This document shows positions 44,462 through 58,434 of a stretch of 64,000 bases of DNA, piece by piece (position 1 is the stretch's first letter; each line of letters begins with the position of its first letter). The stretch lies in the IMG/VR virus record IMGVR_UViG_3300004369_000003, positions 1 to 64,000 of that record. One strand, given 5' to 3'. The notes under the pieces were generated by a model. That model was not told the origin of the DNA. It ran no database searches and worked only from the letters and a program-made list of their open reading frames with translations. Source of the DNA: a virus. Made by a program: the position numbers and the translations under genes.

Positions 44462-47400
44462 ATGGCAGTGCTCGACATCACCGCTGTAGGCGGCGCAGGA
44501 ACACACACGCTCCAGAAGACAAACGTCAACCTGGATGAAGATTTTGTGTACTTCCCTGGTCGCGATGCTTCAACGACCCTATCTTCAGAAGTAACTGATG
44601 ACAGCGCCTGGGTTTTCCGTGAAGGAACTGGTGACCTAGTAGGTGCGACCAGCAACACCGTCTACTTTGTCAACTCTGATGGTTTCTCCGTCGGTCTATC
44701 CACCACCTCGGGTGGAAGCAATATTGACCTTACAAACTTTGCTCCTGGCTCTATCACTCTCAACTTCCCGTTTGTTTACAACAACAACTTCAACATTTCT
44801 TCAGTCAAGTTTGATGACCTTCAGGCTGTCAAGTACCTAACAGACGATGCAGCTATCACTGGCCTCACTTCTGGAAGTGTTTACTACGTCAAAAACCTTC
44901 TTGAGGGTCTTGGCGGAAACTCTCTATACACCTTTACCACGCATGACTTCACCACAGGTGGCTCAACAGGTCGTTACGGCCCAACAATCACGCAACTTCG
45001 GGACGAATACGTCGCTGGAGGAGCCGCTTGGGCGTCAACCTATCTCAATCAAGGTGACTTCCAGGGCTACCAAGACTGGACAGTTCCAACTGATGGGCTT
45101 TATGAGTTCACAGTAAAAGGCGCTTCTGGTCGCCAAGGAAGTTCACTTGCTGGTCAGGGAGCTGCAATTCGCGCTAGGGTTCGCCTAAATAAGGGCGAAA
45201 CTATCACGTTCCTTATCGGTCAAAGAGGTGAACTTCCACCAAATAACACCTCATGGCCTGGTTCTTCTGGTGGAACATTTGTTGTTCGTAAGTCTGGAAA
45301 TGTTCCTCTCTTCGTTGCTGGTGGTGGTTCTTCATCATCTGCAGCAACCTCCTCTCGCGGAGACACTCGCGGTAACGGTGAGCTAACCAACCGTGGTGGT
45401 ACTTCGCAGAACGGCTACGGCGGAGGCGTTGACGGATTTGGTGCTGGTGGAATTTCCACTGGTGGAGCTGGCGGTGGTTTCTACTCAAATGGTGGAAACT
45501 CCGAGCGTGGTGGCGGTGGGCAAGCCTTCATCAACGGCGGTATTGGTGGCTACCCAGCTGGTGGCTCGTCTGGTGCTGGTGGTTTCGGTGGTGGCGGTGG
45601 AGCCGACGGTGAGACCTGGGGTGGTCCTGGCGGTGCTGGTGGCTACTCAGGTGGTGCTACAAACAACCGTTCTGGCTCTCGTTGGTGCGGTGGTGGCGGT
45701 TCCTGGATTATTTCTACCGCTACAGATGTCTTTACATCCGAGGGAACATACAATGGTTCAACTCAACTTGTTGGTCGAAACATTGGAACAATTGACTGGA
45801 CCGAGCCAAATGTTGACGGTTCTGTAACTGTCACCCTTGTTGAGAGTTCTGTCTTCGGTTTCAACCTACACACAACTCCTGCTGACGCACTCAGTGATAC
45901 AGACCCAATTGCTGTTGCTCCTTCTGGAAGTTCTTATCACGCACTTGTTCCTCTTACAGTAGATGTTGATACGGACATCATCCATTTCAAGACTCCGCAC
46001 GGGTTCTTTGATGGCAAAGCAGTCAACTACTTCTTCACAGGAACACCTGTATCAACACTTAACGGCACTTCTGTTTACTACATTGATGCTCTTGACGATT
46101 ACACATTCCGTCTAAGCACCACCCCAGACCCGAATTTTACAAATATCAACCTGACTGCTCCTTCAGCTGCAACGTCTGAAGGTTTCCGAAATGTCATTGT
46201 AAACCTAGATACCAACGCAATTACGATTCCTAATCACGGATTTCTTGCCAATCAGCCAGTTAGATATCGAACAGGTGAGAATTCACCGATTACACCACTA
46301 CAGAACAACGCAACCTACTACATCAAGGAAGTTATTGATGCCAACAGGTTCACTCTAAGTCAGTCTCTTAATGGGCCAGCCCTTGACTTGACAGAACTAG
46401 GAGTCGGTGAGCACAGTTTTATCTTTATCGTCGTTAACGACCTTGAAGACAGCATCTACATTCCTAGCCACGGTTTTGTAACTGGTCAAACTATTCAGTA
46501 CGCCAAATCCCGAGACTTTGCAATCAAGCGTCTCTACTCTAGTGGTGTCTACAAGTATGTGGACACTGATGTCAACGGTGGGTTTGATGCAAACCAGTTC
46601 GTTCTTTTTGACAACGTTCAGCGTCCTGCAAGAACAGCGGCTTTCCCGACTCTAGGTATTACTAGTTACCGAAGCTCTGGAACAACTCGTTACATCACAA
46701 CTGATGCAAACCACAACTACTCGACAAACATGTTTGTCAAAATTAGTGGTCTGCCTTCAGACACCGTTGCTAATGACCGTCGCTGGAATGGTTTCTGGAG
46801 AATTACTGGTATTCAGTCTGGAAACGAATTCTCATTTACGGCTGAAGAAAGTTTTAACCAAAGCCCAACTAATGCACCAGAAGGTGCTCAAGTTGAGCGC
46901 GACCTAGATTACGAGTTCTTCCTCGGTGAGCGCAAACTTCGTATTCGAGCAATTCAGTCTTCAAGTCGTACCCGCTACATCTACTGCGACCGTCCTCACT
47001 ACCACGACAATGGCTACCTCGTAAAGATTGAGGGTATTCCAGAGCCATACGCACGTTACTTCAACGGAGAGTGGTTTAAGACCGCAGACTGGGCTGGAAA
47101 CGGTGGCTCAGGTGAGTATGGTTTCTACTGGAACGATGCGTCTGAAAGTGGCGACACAGAGGTAGACGAGTATTACACACTCCCTTACACGGACATCTGG
47201 GAGTTTGAGGCTACCGTTGTTGGCTTCGCTCGAATTGACAACATTGAAACTGGTATCAACGGTGGTGGTACTCGTCTTCGTTACCGCAACAACTATGCCT
47301 CCCTCACTCAAAGCGAAGAACTTGATGTAAGTGGTTTCGTCTCCAAGCGAAGCATGTACATCCAGAACCGCAGACTTGACAAGCGAACTCGCGTATACCT

Positions 47401-50400
47401 AGACCTTGACGTTGCACATGACCGTCAGGTCGGTGACCGAATCACTGTTGGAAGCATGGAAGACCGCTTCCGCTATGTCTTCAACAAGGAGTTCCGCGTC
47501 AATCAAGTTATTGGTGCTGACACTCTGTACTGCCAACTTGATGAGCCAGACACGAAAGAAATTGAAAGCATTCGTTTCTTTGGCGCAAACGACATGTTCA
47601 TCAACTTCACAGAACCTCACGGTTGGAGTGATGGTGGTGATGCTTGGTTTGAGGTCCGCGACCTTCCTGGCGCACCTGACCGACTCTTTTCTGGCGAATG
47701 CAACATTGTAAACCGCTACAGCACGGGAACTCGTCGTTATATTACGACAGACAATCCGCACAGGCTTGCTGCTGGTTATAGGGTTCGCGTTTATGAGTTT
47801 GACGATGGTGACGACAACAACACCTCCGAGTTCGTTGGAGACTGGGTTGTTGCTGGCATCAACAATGCAACTACTTTCTACTACGACGTAGACACTGGAA
47901 CAAACCTAACTCTAACCACAGAGAACCCAGGGGTTGTGTCTGGTCGTATGCGTCGCGCTTACTTCCTTGACACTGTTTATGGTGTCGGAATTGCATGGCG
48001 TCGCCGTGATGGAAATGTTGTCACGATGTATCTTGATAGCAACCACGATATGGTTCCTGGCGAGAAGGTTCGTATCACTCGTCTGTCAGGAAGTCAGCCA
48101 GAAGAGTTTCAAGGCTTCTTCACAATTACTGGAACTCCTGACAACCGTCAGATTCAGTATGTAACCGACAACAGTTTCTCTATTGCACAACAAAACATTG
48201 ACGGTTACGTCTACGCTAGCCACCAGATTCGTGCATATGACGAGCCTTTCTACGACTTTGCTATTGCTGGTCGTGAGCTTCTTTCGCACAACCTTGGTCA
48301 AATTACCACTCAGTATGAGCACGGATTTGATGAAGGTATGCAAGTTGTTCTCAGCAGCCTGACAGGCAACAACACTGGCGTGTTCAACGGAACATGGACA
48401 GTAGTTGAGTCTGTAAGTCCGACCCAGTTCACCTTTACAAGAACGTCTCAAGCGAACGTCACGACCTTTACGGTTACGAACCGAAGCAGGACTTCTTTCC
48501 TCTGCGACGTAACCCTAAACACAACTCACAACTTCCGAGCTGGCGACTCCGTAACTATCTCAAACATGAGTGGTACAAATATTGAGTCGTTCCAAGGAAC
48601 ACATATCATTACCTCCGTACCAGCAGCCAACAGAATTCAATTTGTTGACCCGAACAATGATTCTGGAACAATCTCTGCTGCTTCTGTTAGCGGTACCTGT
48701 GTTCTTGAAGCTGTTCCATTCGCAGCGTCTACTGGAAACATTCGACTTAACGCATACACATCTGGAACAGACATTGGTGGTGTTGTTGACCTAGTTGAAA
48801 CCTCAAACGAGGGCTTCAACGGATTTATGAACGTTGATACGTCAATTCTTGGTCTTAAGAACCGCGACACCTACTTTATTCAGAAAGTTGATGACAACAC
48901 AATTCGTCTTTCTGAAGACTCTGCCTTTACAGAAATTGCAGACATCCAAGGTGTTGGTGTGGGTAACCACTCTATTATTAACAAGTCTGTTGATTACATT
49001 CTTGACACCATCACAATTCCTAATCACGGCTTCTCTCTAGCAGAGTTGGTTGAATACGACACTGGTGGAGGAACCGCGCTAGGTGGTCTAACTACGGCAA
49101 CTCCGTACTATGTAATTCCAGTTGACGGAAACACTCTGCAGTTGGCTACTTCTGCAAACAATGCAAATAATGGTGTTGCTATTGACCTTCTAGACAATGT
49201 GACACCGACTGGTCGTCATACTCTGAAGTCTCTCATCAGAACCCCAGATGGAACTTACGCAATTAGCGATGTTCCAAGCGCCACGACGTTTGAGGTAATT
49301 GCAAACGGTTCTGTCCCATTCATTGAGAAGTCTTTTGACCCTCAATTCACTGTTGACCTTGACCTAAACGTCATTAAGGTTCCATCTCACGGTTTCTTGA
49401 CTGGAACAAAGGTTACATACGGAGACGGAGGCGGAACTGCTCTAGGTGGTCTAACAGATGGAACCATTTACTATGCAATTGCCATTAACAAGGACTATTT
49501 GAAACTTGCTGTAAGCGCTGAAGCAGCTGCTTCTGGTCAACCTCTTACCATCACCACTACTGGTGCAGGAAGCGGTCACACCTTTACATCTTCCCAAATT
49601 AACGGTCAGATTACTGGTTCAGGTACGGTTTCAACAGAAGTTGACTCGGTACTTGTAAATGGTAGCGGTACAACCTTCTCCAAGATTCTCAAGGTTGGCG
49701 ACTACTTCAGACTCTTCCCCGCTGATGCACACGAGAAGTACTACTTTGAGGCTTCAGATGTTGACTCCGCGACTACTGACCAAATTCTTGTGGCAAACCA
49801 CAACTACACCACGGGCGAGTCAGTTCTATTCAACGCTGGTTCTGGTGGTCGTCGGGTTGGAATTGCAAGAATTCAGAGCTCTGGAACAACTCGCTACATC
49901 TATACCAGTGAAAACCATGGCTACCAAAACGGTGATACGGTTACCGTCTCTGGTCTAAGTAGTGATTCTGCTTCTGACTTTGAGGGAACATACGTCATCA
50001 ACTTTGTGTCGGCTCAAGAGTTCCGCTACATAGGAGTTGAGAGTTTCACTCTTGGTGTAGAGAATCAAGCCTGGGGAGCAACGGCTTTTACCAATGGTCC
50101 TGCAGGTGTGGCTCCTGCTCCACTTGTCAACGACAAGTACTACTACGTCAGGAGAATTGACGACTCAACTGTTCGCAACATCTCTTCTCGTTATCGCACA
50201 AGCAACGTGGTTCGCATTACAACTTCAGCAAGCCACGGCCTACAGCCAGGAAACGTTGTAACTATTGAAAACATTACTGGCGTAAACCCAGAGGTGTTTA
50301 ATGGAACGCACACAATTATTGCCGTTCCTTCAGCCACGACTTTTGAGTTCAACTCAGTAGGAACAAACATTGGTAGTGCAAGTGCTAGTGGAACCATTAC

Positions 50401-53092
50401 CACAACAAGTAGCAACCTTGTAACTCTTCACCCAACCAAGACGGATGCTGTTGCAAATACAAACGCAGTTGACCTTGCTACTCAGGGTTCTGGTTCCGCT
50501 ATGTTCCTTAACCATGTAACTCCAACAGCCCCAATCGTTCGTCGAATTGCCGCTATTGGTTCAGATGAACAGGTAACAGTCACTCGTCCATACACAACGG
50601 CTTACGACGGAGTTTCTTACTCCTACCCAACCTTTGTGTATGTCCGACCTCAGGGCTACTCGTTGCACCGTCCGTTTGACGGCGGTGTTGAAATGTCTAC
50701 TGGTGCACAGACTTGGTATGGCTCAATTGTTAGGCAGACTCGTAAGTACTTCCGTTACCAGTCAGGTAAGGGTATTCAGACTTCTGCCGCTGTTAACTTC
50801 AAGCCAAGCATTGACATTGAGACAATGTACCGAGTGGGAACTTCAAATGTTATCCAGGTTCGCACCCGTCGTCCTCACGGTCTTATCAATGGCCTATTCA
50901 TCAGAATTGATGATGCTAAGGACCAGTACGGAGTTGATAGCAATGTCTACAACGGAATTTTCCAAGTAACAGTTGTTGACTCATTTAACTTAACAGTAAT
51001 TGCTGCTAACCCTATTGTTGAGCCAACTGTCTACGGATACCCAAGACTCCACGTTACGGCTTGGCAAAACGGTGCTATCCGCGCAGGTATGTTTGACTTC
51101 CAGAACGGAATGTTCTTTGAGTTTGATGGTCAAAAACTTTACGCAGTGCGTCGCTCCTCCACACAGCAGATTGCTGGAACGTTCGCTTGTTTGAACGGCT
51201 CGGAGCGCGTCTTTGGTACTAACACGGCTTTCACAACTCAGTTGAATGTCGGAGATTACATCGTTCTTCGCGGTCAGTCTTATCGTGTTGCAGACATTGA
51301 GTCCGACTCAAGAATGACAATTAAGCCAGAGTACAAAGGTTCATCTGGTAACGAGCGTGAGTTTGACCCAACTACTGTTGTCAACACAACTGCAGACACT
51401 TTCACCATCTTGAGTCACGGCTACACCCAAGACCTACCAGTTGTCTACAACTCAATTGATGGCGAGCCAATCGGTGGCCTAGTAAATGGTCGTACTTACT
51501 ATGTTGATGTTGTTACTAGTAACATCTTCAAACTAAAAGCTGCACCAGGGTCACAAGTCAATGTAAACCTGTCAACTCAGGGGACTACAACAGTTCACTC
51601 CTTTACACCAGCTAAGACTGGCATCATTGGAACATTGACTGTTGACACCAGAATTCCTCAAGAAGATTGGAGTCTAGACCCAGCCAATGGGACTGGACCA
51701 ACTGGTTACAACCTAGACCTGTCCAAGATTCAGATGATTTACATGGACTACTCCTGGTATGGTGCAGGTAAGATTCGCTTCGGATTCAAGACTGTAGACG
51801 GACAAGTTCGCTACACCCATGAGTTCACTCACAACAACCAGTTGTTTGAGTCATACTTCCGCTCTGGTAACTTGCCAGCTCGCTACGAAGTAGCTACCTA
51901 TGCAAATCCGACATACATCCCATCTCTATTCCACTGGGGTACCTCGGTCATCATGGATGGTCGATTTGACGATGACAAGGCGTACTTGTTCACCAAGTCA
52001 AGTCAGACTCTAAACATTGGTGGAACCACCGCCAAGACTTTTGGCTCTAGCGCAATTAGCTCCATCACTGACCAAATAAACATTCCGTCTCATGGTTTTG
52101 CTAACGGTGACGCAGTTCAATTTGTTGGCCTTGGCACGAATGGTCTACCGCAAAACAACAATCAAAACCCAAGAACTAGGTTCCTATCAAGCAACCCATA
52201 TGACTATCTCATAAACGAGAACACCTACTACATTCGGGCACTAGATTCGAACAACATTGCTCTAACAAACAGTCTGGCAAATGCTACGCAGACTTCTGTT
52301 CAGATTACAACTCTCAACAAGAGCAACTACCTGGTAACTGCCGACACAAACGGTAACCACAACCTTGTTCAAGGCCAGTGGGTGTTTGTCTACGTCAATC
52401 CAAGCAACACTAACTATCTTGCATATTCTGGCGTTGTTCAGGTTCAAAGCATTGTGGATGCAAACACGTTCCGCTACTATCAGTTCAGCCAGTTCAGAAG
52501 CACAGGAACCCTGACTAACCAGGCTTACGTTCTTCGCGACATGATTGACTTTTTCAATGGAGGAAACTCTCAGTCCAGCTACAGGCTGTCTCCTCAGGGG
52601 TCACTAAACAACAGTTCTGGCGCTAACTACCAGCCACTCATTTCTATCCGTCTGAGCCCTTCAGTATCTGAAGGTCTTACGGGTGCTCTGGGTGACCGAG
52701 ACGTTATTAACCGAATGCAGCTACGTCTGCAGGAAATCGGTGTTCAGACAACTCAGTTGGTTGATGTGAAGGTTCTTCTAAATGCTCGACTCAACAACTT
52801 GAACTTCATTGGTGTGGAAAACCCATCACTCGTTCAGGTAATTGAGCACACCTCTAACGACACTGTTTCTGGTGGTATCCAGGTGTACAACTTCAAGGCA
52901 TCTGGTAACCAAGGTGAAGAGCAGACCACAACTGTGGACGTAGGAGACCTGTTCGAGCTTTCTAACTCCATTCTCGGTGGTGACTCCGTGTTCCCTGACG
53001 GACCAGACATCATCACCGTGGCAGTTGCTCGTCTGACTGGTCAAGAAACATTGGCCTCAGCGAAACTGTCATGGGGCGAGGCTCAGGCGTAA
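44462..53092 (+). CDS. Giant 2876-residue repeat fibre protein
   Basis: An 8.6-kb gene. Residues about 160-460 hold a Gly-rich domain ('GGGVDGFGAGGISTGGAGGG') like those in phage tail-fibre tips and ALK-type receptors. The main body consists of two repeating beta modules of about 55-80 residues: type A ('IPNHGF..G..V.Y', 'YY(V/I)', 'L') e.g. near 46220, 46460, 49010, 49370, 51410, 52080, and type B ('HGL..G..V.I', 'F.GT..I') e.g. near 46690, 47750, 48030, 48310, 48520, 49905, 50220, 50870. Near residues 2390-2500 lies the domain shared with the protein at 15185. A 'GEAQA' end. Good ribosome site 'aaggag'. Likely a long virion-attached fibre or baseplate-linked protein. Confidence 0.85.
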   Translation: MAVLDITAVGGAGTHTLQKTNVNLDEDFVYFPGRDASTTLSSEVTDDSAWVFREGTGDLVGATSNTVYFVNSDGFSVGLSTTSGGSNIDLTNFAPGSITLNFPFVYNNNFNISSVKFDDLQAVKYLTDDAAITGLTSGSVYYVKNLLEGLGGNSLYTFTTHDFTTGGSTGRYGPTITQLRDEYVAGGAAWASTYLNQGDFQGYQDWTVPTDGLYEFTVKGASGRQGSSLAGQGAAIRARVRLNKGETITFLIGQRGELPPNNTSWPGSSGGTFVVRKSGNVPLFVAGGGSSSSAATSSRGDTRGNGELTNRGGTSQNGYGGGVDGFGAGGISTGGAGGGFYSNGGNSERGGGGQAFINGGIGGYPAGGSSGAGGFGGGGGADGETWGGPGGAGGYSGGATNNRSGSRWCGGGGSWIISTATDVFTSEGTYNGSTQLVGRNIGTIDWTEPNVDGSVTVTLVESSVFGFNLHTTPADALSDTDPIAVAPSGSSYHALVPLTVDVDTDIIHFKTPHGFFDGKAVNYFFTGTPVSTLNGTSVYYIDALDDYTFRLSTTPDPNFTNINLTAPSAATSEGFRNVIVNLDTNAITIPNHGFLANQPVRYRTGENSPITPLQNNATYYIKEVIDANRFTLSQSLNGPALDLTELGVGEHSFIFIVVNDLEDSIYIPSHGFVTGQTIQYAKSRDFAIKRLYSSGVYKYVDTDVNGGFDANQFVLFDNVQRPARTAAFPTLGITSYRSSGTTRYITTDANHNYSTNMFVKISGLPSDTVANDRRWNGFWRITGIQSGNEFSFTAEESFNQSPTNAPEGAQVERDLDYEFFLGERKLRIRAIQSSSRTRYIYCDRPHYHDNGYLVKIEGIPEPYARYFNGEWFKTADWAGNGGSGEYGFYWNDASESGDTEVDEYYTLPYTDIWEFEATVVGFARIDNIETGINGGGTRLRYRNNYASLTQSEELDVSGFVSKRSMYIQNRRLDKRTRVYLDLDVAHDRQVGDRITVGSMEDRFRYVFNKEFRVNQVIGADTLYCQLDEPDTKEIESIRFFGANDMFINFTEPHGWSDGGDAWFEVRDLPGAPDRLFSGECNIVNRYSTGTRRYITTDNPHRLAAGYRVRVYEFDDGDDNNTSEFVGDWVVAGINNATTFYYDVDTGTNLTLTTENPGVVSGRMRRAYFLDTVYGVGIAWRRRDGNVVTMYLDSNHDMVPGEKVRITRLSGSQPEEFQGFFTITGTPDNRQIQYVTDNSFSIAQQNIDGYVYASHQIRAYDEPFYDFAIAGRELLSHNLGQITTQYEHGFDEGMQVVLSSLTGNNTGVFNGTWTVVESVSPTQFTFTRTSQANVTTFTVTNRSRTSFLCDVTLNTTHNFRAGDSVTISNMSGTNIESFQGTHIITSVPAANRIQFVDPNNDSGTISAASVSGTCVLEAVPFAASTGNIRLNAYTSGTDIGGVVDLVETSNEGFNGFMNVDTSILGLKNRDTYFIQKVDDNTIRLSEDSAFTEIADIQGVGVGNHSIINKSVDYILDTITIPNHGFSLAELVEYDTGGGTALGGLTTATPYYVIPVDGNTLQLATSANNANNGVAIDLLDNVTPTGRHTLKSLIRTPDGTYAISDVPSATTFEVIANGSVPFIEKSFDPQFTVDLDLNVIKVPSHGFLTGTKVTYGDGGGTALGGLTDGTIYYAIAINKDYLKLAVSAEAAASGQPLTITTTGAGSGHTFTSSQINGQITGSGTVSTEVDSVLVNGSGTTFSKILKVGDYFRLFPADAHEKYYFEASDVDSATTDQILVANHNYTTGESVLFNAGSGGRRVGIARIQSSGTTRYIYTSENHGYQNGDTVTVSGLSSDSASDFEGTYVINFVSAQEFRYIGVESFTLGVENQAWGATAFTNGPAGVAPAPLVNDKYYYVRRIDDSTVRNISSRYRTSNVVRITTSASHGLQPGNVVTIENITGVNPEVFNGTHTIIAVPSATTFEFNSVGTNIGSASASGTITTTSSNLVTLHPTKTDAVANTNAVDLATQGSGSAMFLNHVTPTAPIVRRIAAIGSDEQVTVTRPYTTAYDGVSYSYPTFVYVRPQGYSLHRPFDGGVEMSTGAQTWYGSIVRQTRKYFRYQSGKGIQTSAAVNFKPSIDIETMYRVGTSNVIQVRTRRPHGLINGLFIRIDDAKDQYGVDSNVYNGIFQVTVVDSFNLTVIAANPIVEPTVYGYPRLHVTAWQNGAIRAGMFDFQNGMFFEFDGQKLYAVRRSSTQQIAGTFACLNGSERVFGTNTAFTTQLNVGDYIVLRGQSYRVADIESDSRMTIKPEYKGSSGNEREFDPTTVVNTTADTFTILSHGYTQDLPVVYNSIDGEPIGGLVNGRTYYVDVVTSNIFKLKAAPGSQVNVNLSTQGTTTVHSFTPAKTGIIGTLTVDTRIPQEDWSLDPANGTGPTGYNLDLSKIQMIYMDYSWYGAGKIRFGFKTVDGQVRYTHEFTHNNQLFESYFRSGNLPARYEVATYANPTYIPSLFHWGTSVIMDGRFDDDKAYLFTKSSQTLNIGGTTAKTFGSSAISSITDQINIPSHGFANGDAVQFVGLGTNGLPQNNNQNPRTRFLSSNPYDYLINENTYYIRALDSNNIALTNSLANATQTSVQITTLNKSNYLVTADTNGNHNLVQGQWVFVYVNPSNTNYLAYSGVVQVQSIVDANTFRYYQFSQFRSTGTLTNQAYVLRDMIDFFNGGNSQSSYRLSPQGSLNNSSGANYQPLISIRLSPSVSEGLTGALGDRDVINRMQLRLQEIGVQTTQLVDVKVLLNARLNNLNFIGVENPSLVQVIEHTSNDTVSGGIQVYNFKASGNQGEEQTTTVDVGDLFELSNSILGGDSVFPDGPDIITVAVARLTGQETLASAKLSWGEAQA

Positions 53093-53104
53093 GGGAGGCC
53101 GCAT

Positions 53105-54192
<1,088 letters not shown>

Positions 54193-54193
<1 letters not shown>

Positions 54194-55761
54194 TGTCTGA
54201 CGAGTTGCGGGAGTACACAGTTACCGCACCAGACATGGAAACTACAGACTCCATCTGGGACGACTTACTTACTGATGAGCCCACTCCTGACACAATCCCC
54301 GACCGAGTTGTAGAGGTCGCTAACGAGCGAACAAACAACCCAAGAAATACTTCCTACTTTCTTACAGATGCAGAGGCAGAAGCCCTAAGACAAGACCCAC
54401 GGGTTGAGGCTGTTGAGAATGTAAACGAAATTCCCATTCGTAAGCGTGCTTTTCAAGATGGGACTTTTGACAAATTAACGACTCAGACGGGGGAAAAGTT
54501 TAACTGGGGACTTCTTCGTCACATCAGCGCTACAAACAATTTTGGAACATCTACGACCGACCCTGGTGGAACATACGATTACGTTTTAGACGGAACTGGT
54601 GTTGATGTTGTAATTGTTGACAGCGGAATTCAAGCAGACCACCCAGAGTTTGAGGACGCAGAGGGCAATAGTCGAGTACAGCAAATTGACTGGTTCACCG
54701 AGAGCGGTGTTTCAGGAACTATGCCTTCTGGTTTTTATGTTGACTATGACGGGCACGGAACTCATGTTGCTGGAATCGTCGCTGGAAAAACTTTTGGCTG
54801 GGCTAAAAACGCAAACATTTATTCAATAAAACTTTCTGGTTTAGAGGGCCCATCTGACCCAGTTCAAGGTATCAGTGTTGCAAATGCCTTTGACTGCATT
54901 GTCGGTTGGCATAACAACAAAACAAATGGGAACCCAACTGTTGTCGTAAACAGCTGGTCATACATCATATATTGGGATGAGGCATCGGACGAGTTGACTT
55001 TTAACGAAGTCACTTATTATCCAGTAACGGGAGGCTCTTATCAGGGAACGCCTCACAGTGACACCACAAAAGACCCAGCAAAGGGCCTAACTGGTCAACA
55101 GGTTGACACGACTCTTTATGTTTTTAACTACAGAGTTTCCTCCGTTGACGCAGATGTTCAGACGATGATTAACTCTGGAATAGCTATCTGTAATGCTGCT
55201 GGTAATGGTGGAATTAAGCAAGACATCTCTGGCGGTCAGGATTACGACAACTATGTAACCGCAACTGGTCTTTCAAATTATTACTACCATCGAGGTAGTT
55301 CTCCGCACTGCAATTCAAGCCCTGGTTTTGAAGTTGGCTCATTTGGAACAAACTTTATCTCAGGAACTGAAGCAAAGTCTGTATACAGTGATGCTGGCCC
55401 AGGAGTAAATATTTACGCTGCAGGTGACAGGATTATGAGCGCCATGAGCATTACAAATATTGACGCTAGTGCCTATGACTACCACGCAGACGCTGGGTAT
55501 AAACAACAACTACTAAGTGGCACTTCTATGGCTGCTCCCCAAATTGCTGGAATGTGCGCTCTCCTTCTCCAGGCCCACAGAGACTGGACCCCCCCTCAAG
55601 TCGTGGGCTGGATGCAAGATAAGGCTCGCCCAGTTCTACATTCAACTGGTCAGAGTACGGACTACGCGGTTACCTCAAGTCTGTACGGAGGGCCAAATCG
55701 TCTTGCCTGGATGCCCATGAACGGGCAAAAAGTTTATTCTATCTCTGAAGTGGCTGTTTGA
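54193..55761 (+). CDS. Subtilisin-like serine protease (S8) with propeptide
   Basis: A 522-residue protease. An inhibitor I9-like propeptide end is visible at about 54-75 ('YFLTDAEAEALRQDPRVEAV'). The catalytic triad is D143 ('IVDSGIQADH'), H188 ('DGHGTHVAG') and S445 ('LSGTSMAAPQ'); the oxyanion region 'NAAGNGG' lies between. No signal peptide. It sits between fibre genes and is coupled to one of them, so it may mature fibres during assembly or travel with the virion to cut host surface proteins. The gene is full length and intact. Confidence 0.93.
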
Positions 55762-55834
55762 GCGGGGTCTTGGTGAAAATGTTCTGTAGTAAACTAGATA
55801 ATAGATTTCCTGAGAAAGTGACGGTGACTCGCAA
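55762..55834. promoter_or_regulatory. Intergenic region after the protease
   Basis: A 73-bp gap, one of the longer ones in the fibre island. TTGGTG and TAGATA lie 19 nt apart, which could be a weak promoter. No hairpin terminator is seen. Confidence 0.25.
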
Positions 55835-57261
55835 ATGGCTGTAACTCGCGTAGGTTCGGCAAAGCCTCTTGCCAACGTTGATACTGCCCTGCCCGCAGTT
55901 ACGACCACGGGCGTTGCTTCTGTCATTGCGGCAAACACCGAATTCAGTACTTCTCTAGCGACTATCTACCTCCAACCAGCAAATACGATTGATGAGGGAA
56001 GTCGAGTCTACTTAGCATCAAACCTTTCAATCACTGCTGGTCAGTCCTTTGAGACTTTCCGTTTTGCCGTGCAGTCTGGAGATGCTGTCCACGTTTTGGC
56101 TGACACAGACAATGTAGTTTTTTCAATGTCTTTGGTCTACGAAATTATTGGACCAAACAAAGTCTTCTATCAACTAGTTGAGCCACAGTACCCAGAAGTC
56201 GGCCACATTTGGGTAAAGAGTTCAACTGGTCAAGTCTTCTTCTATAACAACGACACCCAATGGGATGAACTTGCTTATATTGGCGACGGTCCAACTGGAC
56301 CCACTGGGCCTCAGGGACCAGTTGGCGCTCAAGGAGTTACTGGACCTCAAGGGTCTGGTGTAAACATCCTTGGAACATACGCAACTCTTGAACTTCTTCA
56401 AGCCGATACTCCTGTTGGAAATATTGGTGATGGTTACATCATTCAGGGCGACCTCTACATTTGGTCAGACCTAAACCAAGAGTGGTCAAACGTTGGTGCT
56501 ATTCAAGGCCCGACAGGTGCAACAGGCCCGACAGGTGCGGTAGGACCTACAGGTGCAGATTCGACTGTTGAAGGTCCAACTGGTCCAACGGGACCTTCTG
56601 GAGGTCCAACAGGGCCAACGGGGCCTACAGGTCCCACGGGTGCAACTGGTGCAACTGGAGCAGATAGTCAGGTCCAAGGACCCATTGGGCCGACTGGTCC
56701 TACTGGTCCCACGGGACCAGACGGTCAACTAGGGGCAACTGGCCCTGTAGGGGCTACAGGTGCTTCAGGAGTTATAGTTTCTGCTACGGCCCCAGAAGAC
56801 ACAGATGTTGTTTGGGTGGATACAAGTGTTGCTGGTGGGTATTCGGTATTTCAGCCCCACATTCAGGTTTTCTTTTCCAACGCTCTCGCTGATTCAAGCG
56901 GTGTTTGGACCGTAACCCCGAGCGCTAGTGCCATTTTTGGTGGAACTATTATTAGCTCTGGTCTGCAAGACGAATATGCAGAGTGGAACATCTCCGTAGT
57001 CCCTGGAACTTATGAACTTACGCTTTTGCATACAGAGGCAAACAACCGAGGAATTTATACTGTTTCAATTGATGGAACCACTGTTGGAACAATTGACGGA
57101 TATTCAGCCTCTGTTGCTGGAACTTTCGACAGAATTAGTTCAATCGCAATCACCGCAGCGGGGTACGTCCCCATCAGGTTCACCATGGCAACAAGAAACG
57201 GGAGTAGTGCCAACTACTACGCCAGCATTTCTGGATTCACTCTGACAAGGACGGGCGACTA

Positions 57262-57262
<1 letters not shown>
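55835..57262 (+). CDS. Collagen-like fibre protein with carbohydrate-binding-like end
   Basis: A 475-residue protein. It has the N-terminal domain shared with the gene at 53105, a small domain '[20 protein letters not shown]' (module W relative, about 110-145), collagen-like runs around a module L copy ('[14 protein letters not shown]', '[13 protein letters not shown]', about 170-220), and a C-terminal beta-sandwich (about 330-475, '[20 protein letters not shown]') resembling carbohydrate-binding modules. Its stop overlaps the next start (TAATG). Confidence 0.83.
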
Positions 57263-58377
<1,115 letters not shown>

Positions 58378-58400
58378 CCATAACCTCCTCCCAACTGTTA

Positions 58401-58418
58401 TAGTGGTGTTTGCCACTA
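58401..58418. promoter_or_regulatory. Hairpin or operator in the gap before the modification genes
   Basis: TAGTGG (58401-58406) and CCACTA (58413-58418) form a perfect inverted repeat 17 nt before the methyltransferase start. No T-run follows, so it is not a standard terminator. Confidence 0.3.
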
Positions 58419-58434
58419 CAGATGGAGAGAAATA

